A stretch of DNA of 64,000 bases from Ustilago trichophora (GCA_900323505.1 OOIN01000015.1:1-64000), one strand, 5' to 3'. Numbered from the stretch's first letter, positions 1 to 8,693 are shown. Notes: generated from the sequence alone by a model not told the origin. Translations and numbers: made by a program.

Positions 1-171
1 TAACCCTAACCCTAACCCTAACCCTAACCCTAACCCTAACCCTAACCCTAACCCTAACCCTAACCCTAACCCTAACCCTAACCCTAACCCTAACCCTAAC
101 CCTAACCCTAACCCTAACCCTAACCCTAACCCTAACCCTAACCCTAACCCTAACCCTAACCCTAACCCTAA
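1..171. repeat. Telomere, CCCTAA tandem array
   Basis: Perfect CCCTAA hexamers run from the first base to about 171, roughly 28 units. The C-rich strand reads 5' to 3' inward, as expected for the left end of a chromosome with the TTAGGG-type telomere common to vertebrates and many fungi. The array stops abruptly and is followed by unique sequence beginning AGTTACG. No degenerate telomeric units are seen at the inner edge. Confidence 0.98.
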
Positions 172-300
172 GTTACGTTAATCGTTAAACTTTAACGATG
201 TTTGTAACTAATATACATCTAAACACCCCAACTGAGGTTCCCAGAACAAGAAAATTGCATATAGTTTTTTGCCTAGGACCAGACAGTCATATAACCCTAA
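171..300. repeat. Subtelomeric module A, copy 1
   Basis: This stretch between the telomere and the first gene body is related to 4412-4541. Shared blocks, in order, are TAAACTTTA, GTAACT, CTAAA-AC, ACTGAGGTT, a CAGA-AAGAAA-TTGCA block and a final ATAACCCTAA. Its last 28 bases (273-300) are also identical to 3958-3985. It contains the palindrome at 181-199 and ends in an interstitial CCCTAA. The 3' end of the first gene reads through it on the minus strand. Confidence 0.8.
181..199. promoter_or_regulatory. Palindrome next to the telomere, possible protein-binding site
   Basis: ATCGTTAAACTTTAACGAT has perfect 9-base arms around a single central C. The related copy of this module at 4423-4437 keeps a palindrome (CGGTAAACTTTACCG) although two bases in the arms differ; the two changes compensate each other. 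A wider imperfect inverted repeat (AGTTAC at 171-176, GTAACT at 204-209) encloses this copy. A protein-binding or hairpin role is inference. Confidence 0.5.
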
Positions 301-2459
301 GCTGAGTGTGTTGGTGTGCTGGAGTTGGAGCAGCTCTGTACCACGTGCTGGCAGACCACTTCCAAGCTCAATGAGCACTGCAAGCAGCTTTGTGAACTCG
401 TTGTGGATGGCAAAGTATGCATGAGCAGCATCCGAGTCAAACTCCAGCTCATCAGAGTAAGGATCCATGAGCGGGTGAGCAGGAGGTGCACCACCTGCAA
501 CTGCACGGCAGAGGATGCTGGGAAGGACTGGCGGCTCCAAACATGCTTCGGCAAAGTTGAAGCCAGGCCGCATGTTGCAGTGGTTGTCGGTGATGCGGCT
601 GAGGTCCATGACGTGTATGTCCTTCTCCTCTGCCAGGAGACGTAGCTGAGTGAGCAGCTTCTCTGCTTGCTGTTGTGCGCCGTGCATGAGCTCTTGCAGA
701 CGCTCCACCGCAACTTCCTCCAAGCCAAACATGACTTTGCTGAGATCCTTGCTCCAGCGAAATTTGAAGCTGCTACTGTCATCCTGAGCAAGTGCTTCAC
801 CAAAGCGGTGAAGAGACTGCAAATGTGCACTAGCTGAGCTGCTATCATGATGCACGTAGCACTTGAGCGTCTTTATCACCTTGGCTGATTTCTCCGATGC
901 AGACATGTCACAGAGCGCACCATCCTCTGGATGAAGAAGGTGTTCATGCAGCACTGCACGCTGACAAAACTCCAGGCTGGCAATGTCAGATGTGCTTGTG
1001 CTGACAGGCTTGGGAGTACCATCCCTGCTGATGCACAGGTGCAAAAAGAGCCGCACCAGCGCAAGCTTTTCTATCTGACCATACTCCTCTGGCTCTTGCG
1101 TGACAAGGCAGTGGGAGAGTTCAAGAAGCAGTGCACCGGTCTTTTCCACCACTGCAGTATCCTTGTAGATATCCAGATCCACATTGACAACTGTGTTGTA
1201 CTGCTCGCGCAGATCCAAGAGTGTTGCGCTGATTGCATCATTGACACCGATGTGCTCTTCCGGATCATCCTTGCCAAAATAGTCCAGACAGCCGCCTTGA
1301 AAGTAGATGTGAAACAAGAGTGCCAGCAGCCATGCCCAGAGATGAGCACGTTTCTTGACAGTTTGCGGATTGAGATTGTACGGCTTGCTTGGATTGTTGT
1401 TGTAGGCGTGGAAGGTCTGCTGCACCTGACAGCCAGCGCTGAGCAAGCGGTTCATCCAGGTTGCAACCACACCTTTGCCAACAACAAAGATCCAGTGTGC
1501 AATGTCACAGTATGCACCGTCCCAGTCTCCTGGATTGTGGCCAAGGTTACCAATAGCCACCACCGGTTTGCCAGCCCAGTAGCGGTGCCAGCCAAGCTCA
1601 CAGGCCCATGGAGTGACATTGCCGCTGACCACAGATGGCTGGATGCCAGGCTGAAGAAGTCCAGCTTCTTGCAGGCGCTCTTTGTCCTTTTTGATGAAGG
1701 CATTGACCTTGGCCTTGGTAGCGTCATCCAGCTTATCGGCATCCATAGTAGTGGTGAGAATTTGGGGTGGAGGAGTTTGCGCCAGAGATGGATTGCTGAC
1801 ATAGAGATAGCGTCTACTCTGTCCATTTTCATAGAAGAGCTGGACCGGAACAGGGTGAAGATACTTGACGTCTCCATCAGCCTGGCTGCTGTGCTCACGC
1901 ACATGAGCATTCATGGAAGAGCGGGCCATGATGCTGTATGAGCACAAGTTGCAGTGCCGTCCTTGGTAGTTGACGTCCAACTCCTTGATGATGGAAACCG
2001 GCAGCAGATCCTTGTTGATGGTGACGGTGGCAGGGTGTTCCAGGTCCAGCTGCTCCAACAAATCCTTGAGCGCTTTCTTGGAAGATTCAACGATAGTGTG
2101 AGCATGGAATTTCTTGAGGTGAGCAGTCACATCCTTGAAAAAGGGCAAAATTGCAAGACGATGAGTGCAGTCAATGCGGGTGCAGACCAGAATGCGTGGA
2201 TGGTCGACCAGACGGAGATGGAAGCGGCCAAGCTGAGCGGCAAACTTGGGATCCACCGCAGGAGAACAAGCATACTGGTTGGCGGGGGGAAGCGCAAGAC
2301 TGAAAAGCATAGAGTGTGTCAGCAGAATATTCTGATTGCGGCAAGAGGCTAGCAGAGCTGAACGTACCTCTCAACATCAGTGGTAGAGACAGATTTTGCG
2401 GCAGGAGAGTTGCCAGCATTGACATCAGCACCAAGAGAGCAGGCGGAAAGCTGAGACAT
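208..2459 (-). CDS. OrsD-like two-zinc-finger protein, probable truncated telomere-linked helicase gene
   Basis: Two exons are inferred. Exon 1 is 2459-2368 and begins MSQLSACS. A 68-nt intron (2367-2300) with GTACGT...TTTTCAG follows, then exon 2 runs 2299-208, giving about 727 residues in frame. Two C2H2-like fingers are visible: C70, C75, H91, H96 and C147, C150, H163, H167. This pair is typical of the fungal OrsD-type family, which also occurs in the N-terminal parts of telomere-linked RecQ helicase genes. Near the end is GLPARGTELLQLQHTNT, resembling the PARGTEL-type motif that in full-length relatives precedes further domains. No helicase motif follows. The last 31 or so residues are encoded by the subtelomeric repeat (bases 300-208), so the natural C-terminus is lost. 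A TATATA box lies about 115 bases upstream. Whether the product is functional is unknown. Confidence 0.7.
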
Positions 2460-2573
2460 TGTAGCGTGGAATAATTGTGAGGGAAAGATACAAGAAAGAG
2501 AGGGTTGTACGGTGAAGATGTTCTGAGATGGAAAGATGGAGACAGAACAGCGGCAAGGGACTGCAAGATGGCC

Positions 2574-2584
2574 CATATATATGC
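2574..2584 (-). promoter_or_regulatory. TATA-like box of the OrsD-like gene
   Basis: GCATATATATG on the minus strand lies about 115 bases upstream of the inferred ATG at 2459. Position and sequence fit a TATA element; nothing else supports it. Confidence 0.4.
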
Positions 2585-3657
2585 ACAAAGATCTCAGTCT
2601 CACACACAGCAGAGTTGTGTAGCGGTACGGTATGCCAAATGTCTTTGCTGTCACAGAGATCCTGAGATTGCTAGATGTAGCAGCTGGAACAAAGCAGAGA
2701 CAAAGGATGAGAGTGCCGCTGTGAGCGGTGCCAAACAGAAGCACAGACCTGTAGCACTCTTAGGTGGTACGTGCAGAGCGGCATTGGCAAAGAACAAATT
2801 TCTCACCTACGCTTTCTTGTTGCTCCTATTGCTGTTAGGCAGAATGTGAGCGACACAGGTGGGAACAAAGCATCCAAATGTGCTGGCCATTGGCGTAAGT
2901 GGACAGCAGTGTGACAGGAGCGATGCATTCAAAAATACTGTGCAGTGTGGCAACCAAGAATTGTCTAGACTTTAGAAAAAGGCTTAGAATCTGTTGCGGG
3001 AAGCTTGTTGTTGAGGTGGATGGGCAATGCTTTGTGCTGAAAATTGACGCGTGTGAAGACCGTCACAAAGCGTGAATGACACCAAGCATGGGAGCCGGAG
3101 GCCGTTGCCAGACAGCTAACAAAGGGCAGGCAGCATGAACTGTGGGTGCCGCTCCATCGATGCATTTCTAGCTGTTGCCAAGGATGGCAGTACCGGTGGC
3201 CTCAATTTGATGAGTCGATGACCGCTCTTTGCATTGACCAGTGGCTCTTGACTGGTGACTGCTGAGCGTTGGCCGCTGCTTGACAAACAAGAAAGCGGCA
3301 ATCAAAATTTTCACTGCAGTTGCTGTGCGTGTCGCGTCTACTTCCAATTTTGCAATCCATTTCAATGACCCAATTTCTTAGTTGATTTCTGGCATCAACA
3401 GACGTGCTGTTGTTCAAGTGAGATTGATGTGACCAAACAAGAATGCGTGCAGTTTGACAAGATAGTCCCAGACAAAAGGGCTGGAGGAAATTCACAACTT
3501 TGTGCGGCCCATTGGTCTGCACTGCCCCTTGAATAGGTGTTTGCCCTTGTACGCTTGACTCCTATTCATACACAGACTACAGCTTGAAATGTGTACAGAC
3601 CATTGGGCTGCTACACCCAAAATGGACAGACTCTCACTGCTGTTGAGCGGCAACAGC
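2585..3657. other. Subtelomeric spacer with no supported gene
   Basis: About 1.1 kb upstream of the OrsD-like gene. Open frames here are short, overlap on both strands and have no recognisable domain. No repeat was spotted by eye. Confidence 0.5.
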
Positions 3658-3687
3658 TGAGCCGTGGTGAGCCGTGGTGAGCCGTGG
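3658..3687. repeat. 10-nt tandem repeat (TGAGCCGTGG)x3
   Basis: Three exact head-to-tail copies of TGAGCCGTGG, followed by GCTG-rich near-repeats up to about 3735. It lies just before module B copy 1 in the subtelomeric mosaic. Confidence 0.9.
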
Positions 3688-3834
3688 CTGCTGAGCAGTG
3701 GCAGCTGTGTGCTGGCTGCTGGCTGCTGGGCACTGGGTCAGTGGGTGGACGCAACTGCAATTCCAACAATTTCCAAGAATTTTGACGCGTCTCTTGGATG
3801 CTGGGCCGCTTGCTGAGCCAAGAAAAATTTCAAA

Positions 3835-3990
3835 CCGTTGCGGCACTTGGCCAGTGTGTTTTGCGCTGTCCGCTGGGGTCAGCAGCCAAGGTCGGACACG
3901 TCCATTTGGCAGAGCGGCCTGGTCCGCTGCCGGCCAACAAGGACCTGCGGCCTAGGGCTAGGACCAGACAGTCATATAACCCTAACCCTT
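3835..3990. repeat. Subtelomeric module B, copy 1, joined to the end of module A
   Basis: 3835-3962 resembles 4610-4736 (128 versus 127 bases). Shared blocks in order are CCGTTGCGGCACTTG, CCAGTGT, GTCCG-TGG, CAGCA-CAAGG, TTTGGCAGAGCGGC, GTCCG-TGCC and CGGCCTAGGGCTAGG. It runs directly into a copy of the last 28 bases of module A (3958-3985 equals 273-300) and ends in AACCCTAACCCTT, an interstitial telomeric repeat. Confidence 0.85.
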
Positions 3991-4002
3991 GCAGCTTGCC
4001 CA

Positions 4003-4260
4003 CTTTGAGAGTTTGAGGTTGCATTGGAAGCTTGGTTGTGGAGGTTGAGGTTCAGGTCCAAAGATCGAGCCTTGAGTGTCAAGGTTGAGGTTCAGGTCTG
4101 GAGGTTGAGGATGAACATTGAGAGCTTGAGCTTGATGTTGAACCAACATAGACAACATGGACAACCTCTGGAGCTTGAGGTTGCTAGGTTGAGGTCTACA
4201 TTGGCCAGGTTGTTGAGGTTTCTTTGGAGGTTAAGGAGGTTGGCAACCTCAACAACATTG
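4003..4260. repeat. Degenerate G-rich GAGGTTGAGGTT tandem region
   Basis: The plus strand holds many variants of TTGAGGTT and GGTTGAGG. A 17-base block, AGGTTGAGGTTCAGGTC, recurs at 4042-4058 and 4082-4098. The purine-rich strand runs in the same direction throughout. It looks like decayed tandem repeat between two subtelomeric modules. Confidence 0.65.
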
Positions 4261-4411
4261 GATGATGGCATACAGCACCAAGCACCAAATATAAACCTCT
4301 TTCACTCTTCATTCCCACCTCAGTACACCCCAATGCATGCCCTCAAGCCATCTGTAGCCAAGTCTATTAGTACTTTCAACATGTCAACCAAAAACTTTGA
4401 CGGCTCGGAAA

Positions 4412-4541
4412 TACCCGCTAGGCGGTAAACTTTACCGTCAAACGTAACTCAAATGGGCCTAAATACACCAACTGAGGTTGTCAGATAAAGAAAGTTGCAA
4501 TCTTTTTTCAGGGGAGGAGGGGATATACTTATAACCCTAAG
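4412..4541. repeat. Subtelomeric module A, copy 2
   Basis: Internal relative of 171-300, in the same orientation. It carries the palindrome CGGTAAACTTTACCG (4423-4437) and ends ATAACCCTAAG, where the first copy ends at its junction with the OrsD-like gene. A second inverted repeat, TTTGACGG (4396-4403) and CCGTCAAA (4435-4442), overlaps the palindrome here. Confidence 0.8.
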
Positions 4542-4609
4542 TGCTGAGACGCGTTGAATTTCTTTGAATTTCCAGAGCTGTCCGTTGGCCAGTGCCAGGA
4601 AATTTGTTT

Positions 4610-4736
4610 CCGTTGCGGCACTTGACCAGTGTCACTGACACGTCCGTTGGTGGCCAGCAGCAAGGGTGGGTGGGTGCAATTTGGCAGAGCGGCAGCGTCC
4701 GTTGCCAGCATGAGCGGACACGGCCTAGGGCTAGGG
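4610..4736. repeat. Subtelomeric module B, copy 2
   Basis: Diverged copy of 3835-3962 in the same orientation. In this copy the terminal CGGCCTAGGGCTAGG abuts, within about 10 bases, the dioxygenase fragment that starts near 4744. In the first copy the same terminal sequence abuts the end of module A. Confidence 0.85.
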
Positions 4737-4743
4737 CCTGGCT

Positions 4744-5046
4744 GGCGTCTTCAGCTACGGTGACTACACCAAGCTGCAGATCAGCTTCACCGAGGCCAAG
4801 GTCAGCCTGGACTTTCCTCCTGGTGCGCTGTGCTTCTTCCCTTCCCATGTGCTCCACCACTTCAACTCTCCCATCCTCCCAGGAGAGACTCGGGGATCCA
4901 TGACCATGTTCATGTCTTCCGATGTGGTCAAGTGGAACGGACTGGGTGGCAAAGTGGCCAACACCCCAGAAGCACAGCAGGCTGCTTACCGGCAAAGGTG
5001 CATCGATGCTTGGCAGCTTTTCAAGCCGCTTCCTGACTCTGACTGA
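4744..5046 (+). pseudogene. 3' fragment of a TET/JBP-like 2-oxoglutarate/Fe(II) dioxygenase gene
   Basis: An open frame of 100 codons ends in TGA at 5044-5046 but has no start of its own. It reads GVFSYGDYTKLQISF, then LDFPPGALCFFPS, then HHFNSPILPGETRGSMTMF and ends in a charged tail. The pattern PPG-x5-FPS-x3-HH-x8-GETR-x-S fits the C-terminal half of the double-stranded beta-helix of fungal 2OG-Fe(II) dioxygenases, including the TET/JBP group expanded in basidiomycetes: the His is the distal iron ligand and the Arg binds 2-oxoglutarate. The HxD half is missing upstream, where module B begins. I read it as a broken gene tail captured by the subtelomeric mosaic. The subfamily is uncertain. 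Confidence 0.6.
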
Positions 5047-5291
5047 TCCGTTGTTCTTTGAAATCACACCGTTTCCTTCTCCATGTATTGTGTGCATTGT
5101 GTGTCCGCATTGATTGAAATGAGAGCTATTCGATACAATTTGTACTGATCTGTAATTGGTACAGTGCCGCATTCCAATTTGGCAAAAACAAAGCCGCAGA
5201 CACAAAGCCGTGAAAATCAACATCAATTGAACCCGTCAGGGTTTGAAAGAAGACTTTACTAGCTCTGTGACGGGGGATTACCATTGTTGAA
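5047..5291. other. Short spacer, nothing recognised
   Basis: Spacer between the dioxygenase fragment and the tRNA-like unit. It is AT-rich and plausibly the former 3' flank of the dioxygenase gene. No motif was recognised. Confidence 0.4.
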
Positions 5292-5299
5292 AACAATGG
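5281..5299. repeat. Short hairpin overlapping the end of the tRNA-like unit
   Basis: CCATTGTT (5281-5288) and AACAATGG (5292-5299) form perfect 8-base arms around a 3-base loop. It overlaps the 3' end of the tRNA-like unit and encloses its T-run. Confidence 0.6.
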
Positions 5300-5404
5300 G
5301 ACACCGAAGGGGATCGAACCCCGACTTCCCCCATGCTGGAGGGACCCTGCTCCAAAAATTGGTTCTCAATACTCCAAAGAGATCAGCCACTGAGCGAACG
5401 CGTC
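5297..5404 (-). tRNA. tRNA-like Pol III unit, probably a degenerate tRNA gene
   Basis: On the minus strand an A-box-like TCGCTCAGTGG (5397-5387) is followed about 67 bases later by a B-box-like GGTTCGATCCC (5320-5310) in a good T-arm. Five outer acceptor pairs can form between GACGC (5404-5400) and GTGTC (5304-5300), followed by CCA. A TTTT terminator (5293-5290) follows at once. The D-stem and anticodon arm do not fold canonically and the 108-nt span is long, so this may be an intron-containing or decayed tRNA, or a tRNA-derived repeat. No anticodon can be assigned. Confidence 0.4.
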
Positions 5405-5651
5405 TTTGTTGGTCACTCAAGTCTGCCGAAGCTAGATCTATGGTAGAGTCCTCATCGGCAACCCAGCTGACACCGACTTCAATCACAATCAATTTCCAAG
5501 ATCACAGAAAAAAATATTTCAACACACACACGTGCAACAATGAAGGCCTCAAAAATCAATGGTAATTCAGACCGGCTGCATTGATCACTGACCACACAAA
5601 AATTTTCACTCCGCACAAAGGGAACAGCTACTGCGGCAATTTCAAAGCAGA

Positions 5652-8411
5652 CTACTGAGCTTGCGTGAGCACTTCATACCCACCTGAAAGCTGCACCAGT
5701 CTAAGGTACGGACCCTGGCTGCCGAGAGGAATCACCTGGCATGACCAAGACCGACGCAACAGCTGCAAGTGAGCAATCCGCACATCAAATGCTCCTGCAA
5801 CTCCATGCAGCAGCACAACCTCCTCTTCACGGCTGAGCTCCGCATCCCGCTCAGCCAACTTCTCCAGGCATGCCTCTGCTGCTGGTCTGCTCCGTGTACC
5901 AAGATGATGCTCCACTGCCTGTGTATTTTCCCGCAACCAGTCCACTGCCTTGGCTCTGATCTCCTGCGGCCCTGGTGCCTCACGTCTGTGCTCCAAATGC
6001 AGAGCCAAGCACTCCAACATTGATTCCCGCATGGACGCAAACTCATTTGTGCGGCAGAGACCATTGAGATCCTGCCGTTGGCTGAGCTTCCGCATGGCAA
6101 AGTCTTCCTGCTCAATCCCTGCAAAAATAAGCCGGGCAGGATCCACCACCAGAGCACGCAGATCCACTCCCAGCTGCTGCCGTGATGCAAGTAGAGCAAG
6201 GTGGGTTTGGAACTTCTGTGCAGAAAGAGTGGCCCGGCAATCAGTGCACCGGATGCGGAATTGATTGGCTCCTCCGCACAGTGCATATGTGCCCACTTTG
6301 TGGCAGCCCTGGCACCGCAAATGAGCTTGCACATGTGAAAACAGATGCTTTGTGCTTGCCGGTGTGCTGAACCGCTCCAGCTCATCTGCAAGATCTAGAG
6401 CAGCTTGGTTGGTCTCCCACCACGCCATGTGACTGTCAAGTGCAGTCGGTCTACGCCCAGGATGCCAGCCCATTGCATTGTACAGGTCAATGACAGCCTG
6501 CCGCTGCACTCCGCTTGACTGCTTGGAATGATTGCCTTGGAAGATTTGCTTGTGTTCCGCAATGGCCAGCAGTGCATCCAGATCTGCAAACATGTCTGCC
6601 TTGCATATCGTGTGCGTGAGCAGCTGCTGATCTCCTGCTGCCTCAGAGAAGAGGTATCGGTGATCCAAGTACTGGCTGGCCTCAGCTGCCGCTCTTGCCC
6701 GTTGCATTGTGGCTGCCTGCACTGTGACCTCCAGCCGCACTCCACTGCCCAGCTCTGGTGCTGTGCCAATGATGCGTTGCTTCCAGCTCTCCAGTGTGCT
6801 GATGCGGTCCTTGACGGTCTTGACAGTCATCGGCACTCCTGCTTGGCCTGCACCGGCTGCACCGGCTTTGAGCAGATGCGTCAATTTGGGATATCCTTTG
6901 AAGTGCGTAATCCCATCTGTCCGGCTGCTCCACTTCAATTCCACGCTTCCAAATCCTCTCCCCACCCGTAATGCCATCGGATATTGTTTGTACTTGCCCT
7001 TTTTGCTCTTGGGGGCAATCAGTGTGACGCGTCCAGTATCAATTGTGCAGCCAATATCAAAGACATTGCTTTCCTGCATCGGATGCTCACTCAGCATGGC
7101 TGGGTCAAGGAACCGGTCCACTGGCACCTTGATGCCGTATGCTCCCATGCGCACATTCTGGCAACCAATGTCTTGCAGCGCCTCCACCACAATTCCTACA
7201 TCCAAGCGCAGCTCACCAAGTGTGAGTGCTGTGGCGTATTCCAATGGAATGAGAATTGCCTTCTGTGGTGCTTGACACAGCCGCTGGATGAGCGGCAACT
7301 TGAACTGCGGTTCAAACCGGAAAAGCACCTTGAGCTCCGCAAAATAGACCCAGCTGTTGAATGAAGCCAAGTCTTTGAAATCAGGCGCGTGACTGATCAG
7401 TGACAGGTAGCAGCCGGCCGGAAAAATCTTGAGGATATCGGCAGGAGAAATTGTCACCGCAAATGAATCCACATCGGTGTCAACTCCCACATTCCAATTG
7501 GTGATTGGAGACAGGCCAGGGATTGGTGGCAGCATGGGAGGCTCCTCAGCGGCGTGTGAGTCAAGCAGCAGATTGGGCACAGGTCCGGTTGGTGAGTCCA
7601 TACTTGGAAGCAGTACAACAATGCCATCCTCAGGCATGTCAGGTACGTCAAGCTCTAGCTGCTGCAGCTGAGGCGCTTGTACCTCCTGTAGCGGCAGCTG
7701 CGGCAATGTCTCCCCAGTGTCCTCCTCCTGCTCCAATGTCTCTGCCTCCAATCCTGCCTCCGATCCTGCCTCTGATCCTTCCTGCAAATTGTCCTCCTCT
7801 GCCGCTGGGAGATCGAGACTTGGAATTGGAAATGGATCAGGCACTTCACCAGAGGACGCGTCTTCCTGCAAATTATTGTGAAAATTATCGTGCATTTCCA
7901 CATCTTCTGCCGCTGGCTCTTGCGTAGCTGCTGCTGCTGTCTCTGCATCGGCTTCAGCAAAGACAAAGTCCAAATTGTCATCCACCAGGGCAAGTGGGGA
8001 ATCCTCTCGGCTTGAGTCCAAGTCTGATGTCGGTGCATTGGGAAGATCTGGCTGCAGTGCTTGTTCATCCATGAGAAGAGCGGGATCCACCAGCTGCAGG
8101 AATGGATCATCTTGCTCAACTGCCAGTGCCGCAGGAGCTGACTCCGCTTGCATGACTGCAGACGCAGCTGGCTGTGTTGTCGGAGCCGGTGGTGCAGGCT
8201 GTGAAGCGGCACCATGACACTTGCGGATCCCTTGATGCTTCCGCAATGCTGCAGCATTCAGCACAAGCTGACCACAAGCACACGCAACAAGACCCACTCC
8301 AGCAGCAGCCTCTTGTGTGACAAACACTCCACTGTGTGCTTTGCGGAAATGGTTTGTGATATTGCTTCCTGCGTAGGCAAAGGAGCAGACTGGGCACGTA
8401 ACCTTGGACAT
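5652..8411 (-). CDS. Unrecognised 919-residue zinc-finger protein
   Basis: A single open frame. I chose MSKVTCPVC at 8411 as the start because the 19 residues upstream (low-complexity, HHHHRYK) look like leader. An N-terminal C2H2-like finger has C6, C9, H21, H26, and a second Cys/His cluster (CACG...H) starts at C44. Residues about 75-320 are acidic and rich in Pro, Gln, Glu and Leu. A folded region of about 370 residues follows. A zinc-ribbon-like CQGC-x8-C-x9-CTDC cluster lies near residues 700-725, then a helical C-terminus. I recognise no enzyme motif and no family. The finger, acidic linker and zinc-ribbon layout suggests a DNA-binding or transposon-associated protein, but that is inference. 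It lies in the same orientation as both neighbouring subtelomeric genes. Confidence 0.65.
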   Translation of the reverse strand: MSKVTCPVCSFAYAGSNITNHFRKAHSGVFVTQEAAAGVGLVACACGQLVLNAAALRKHQGIRKCHGAASQPAPPAPTTQPAASAVMQAESAPAALAVEQDDPFLQLVDPALLMDEQALQPDLPNAPTSDLDSSREDSPLALVDDNLDFVFAEADAETAAAATQEPAAEDVEMHDNFHNNLQEDASSGEVPDPFPIPSLDLPAAEEDNLQEGSEAGSEAGLEAETLEQEEDTGETLPQLPLQEVQAPQLQQLELDVPDMPEDGIVVLLPSMDSPTGPVPNLLLDSHAAEEPPMLPPIPGLSPITNWNVGVDTDVDSFAVTISPADILKIFPAGCYLSLISHAPDFKDLASFNSWVYFAELKVLFRFEPQFKLPLIQRLCQAPQKAILIPLEYATALTLGELRLDVGIVVEALQDIGCQNVRMGAYGIKVPVDRFLDPAMLSEHPMQESNVFDIGCTIDTGRVTLIAPKSKKGKYKQYPMALRVGRGFGSVELKWSSRTDGITHFKGYPKLTHLLKAGAAGAGQAGVPMTVKTVKDRISTLESWKQRIIGTAPELGSGVRLEVTVQAATMQRARAAAEASQYLDHRYLFSEAAGDQQLLTHTICKADMFADLDALLAIAEHKQIFQGNHSKQSSGVQRQAVIDLYNAMGWHPGRRPTALDSHMAWWETNQAALDLADELERFSTPASTKHLFSHVQAHLRCQGCHKVGTYALCGGANQFRIRCTDCRATLSAQKFQTHLALLASRQQLGVDLRALVVDPARLIFAGIEQEDFAMRKLSQRQDLNGLCRTNEFASMRESMLECLALHLEHRREAPGPQEIRAKAVDWLRENTQAVEHHLGTRSRPAAEACLEKLAERDAELSREEEVVLLHGVAGAFDVRIAHLQLLRRSWSCQVIPLGSQGPYLRLVQLSGGYEVLTQAQ

Positions 8412-8472
8412 TGTATCAGATTTGTATCGGTGATGATGGTGATCTGAAGGAGCGCCAAGCAAGTGCACAATG

Positions 8473-8640
8473 GTAGTGGACCGTCTTCTCTTTGTAGTGG
8501 ACCGTCTTGACTTTGTAGTGGACCGTCTTCACTTTTTATTGGACTGCCTACAATTTGAAGCGGACTGTTTTGGATTTGTAGTGGACCGTCTTGGAATTGT
8601 AGTGGACCATCTTGGATTTGTATTGGACCGTCTTGAAATT
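8473..8640 (-). repeat. 21-nt minisatellite, eight copies
   Basis: Eight consecutive 21-base units of the form GTAGTGGACCGTCTT plus six variable bases fill 8473-8640 exactly. The fourth and fifth units are the most diverged. On the minus strand the unit could encode the heptapeptide QDGPLQx, and that frame is open from 8830 to 8258. The unit length is a multiple of three, but the frame does not join the downstream gene. It ends 61 bases upstream of the start chosen for the 919-residue gene, so it lies in that gene's promoter or leader. Confidence 0.95.
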
Positions 8641-8693
8641 TCACAGGCAGACGTGTCTCCTCTGGAACACCCCATCCACTGACGGCCTTGGAA

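Noticed and set aside
316..2352. Plus-strand frames of 109-336 codons over the subtelomeric gene
   Set aside because: Antisense to the OrsD-like gene, whose zinc-finger spacing and in-frame splice are convincing.
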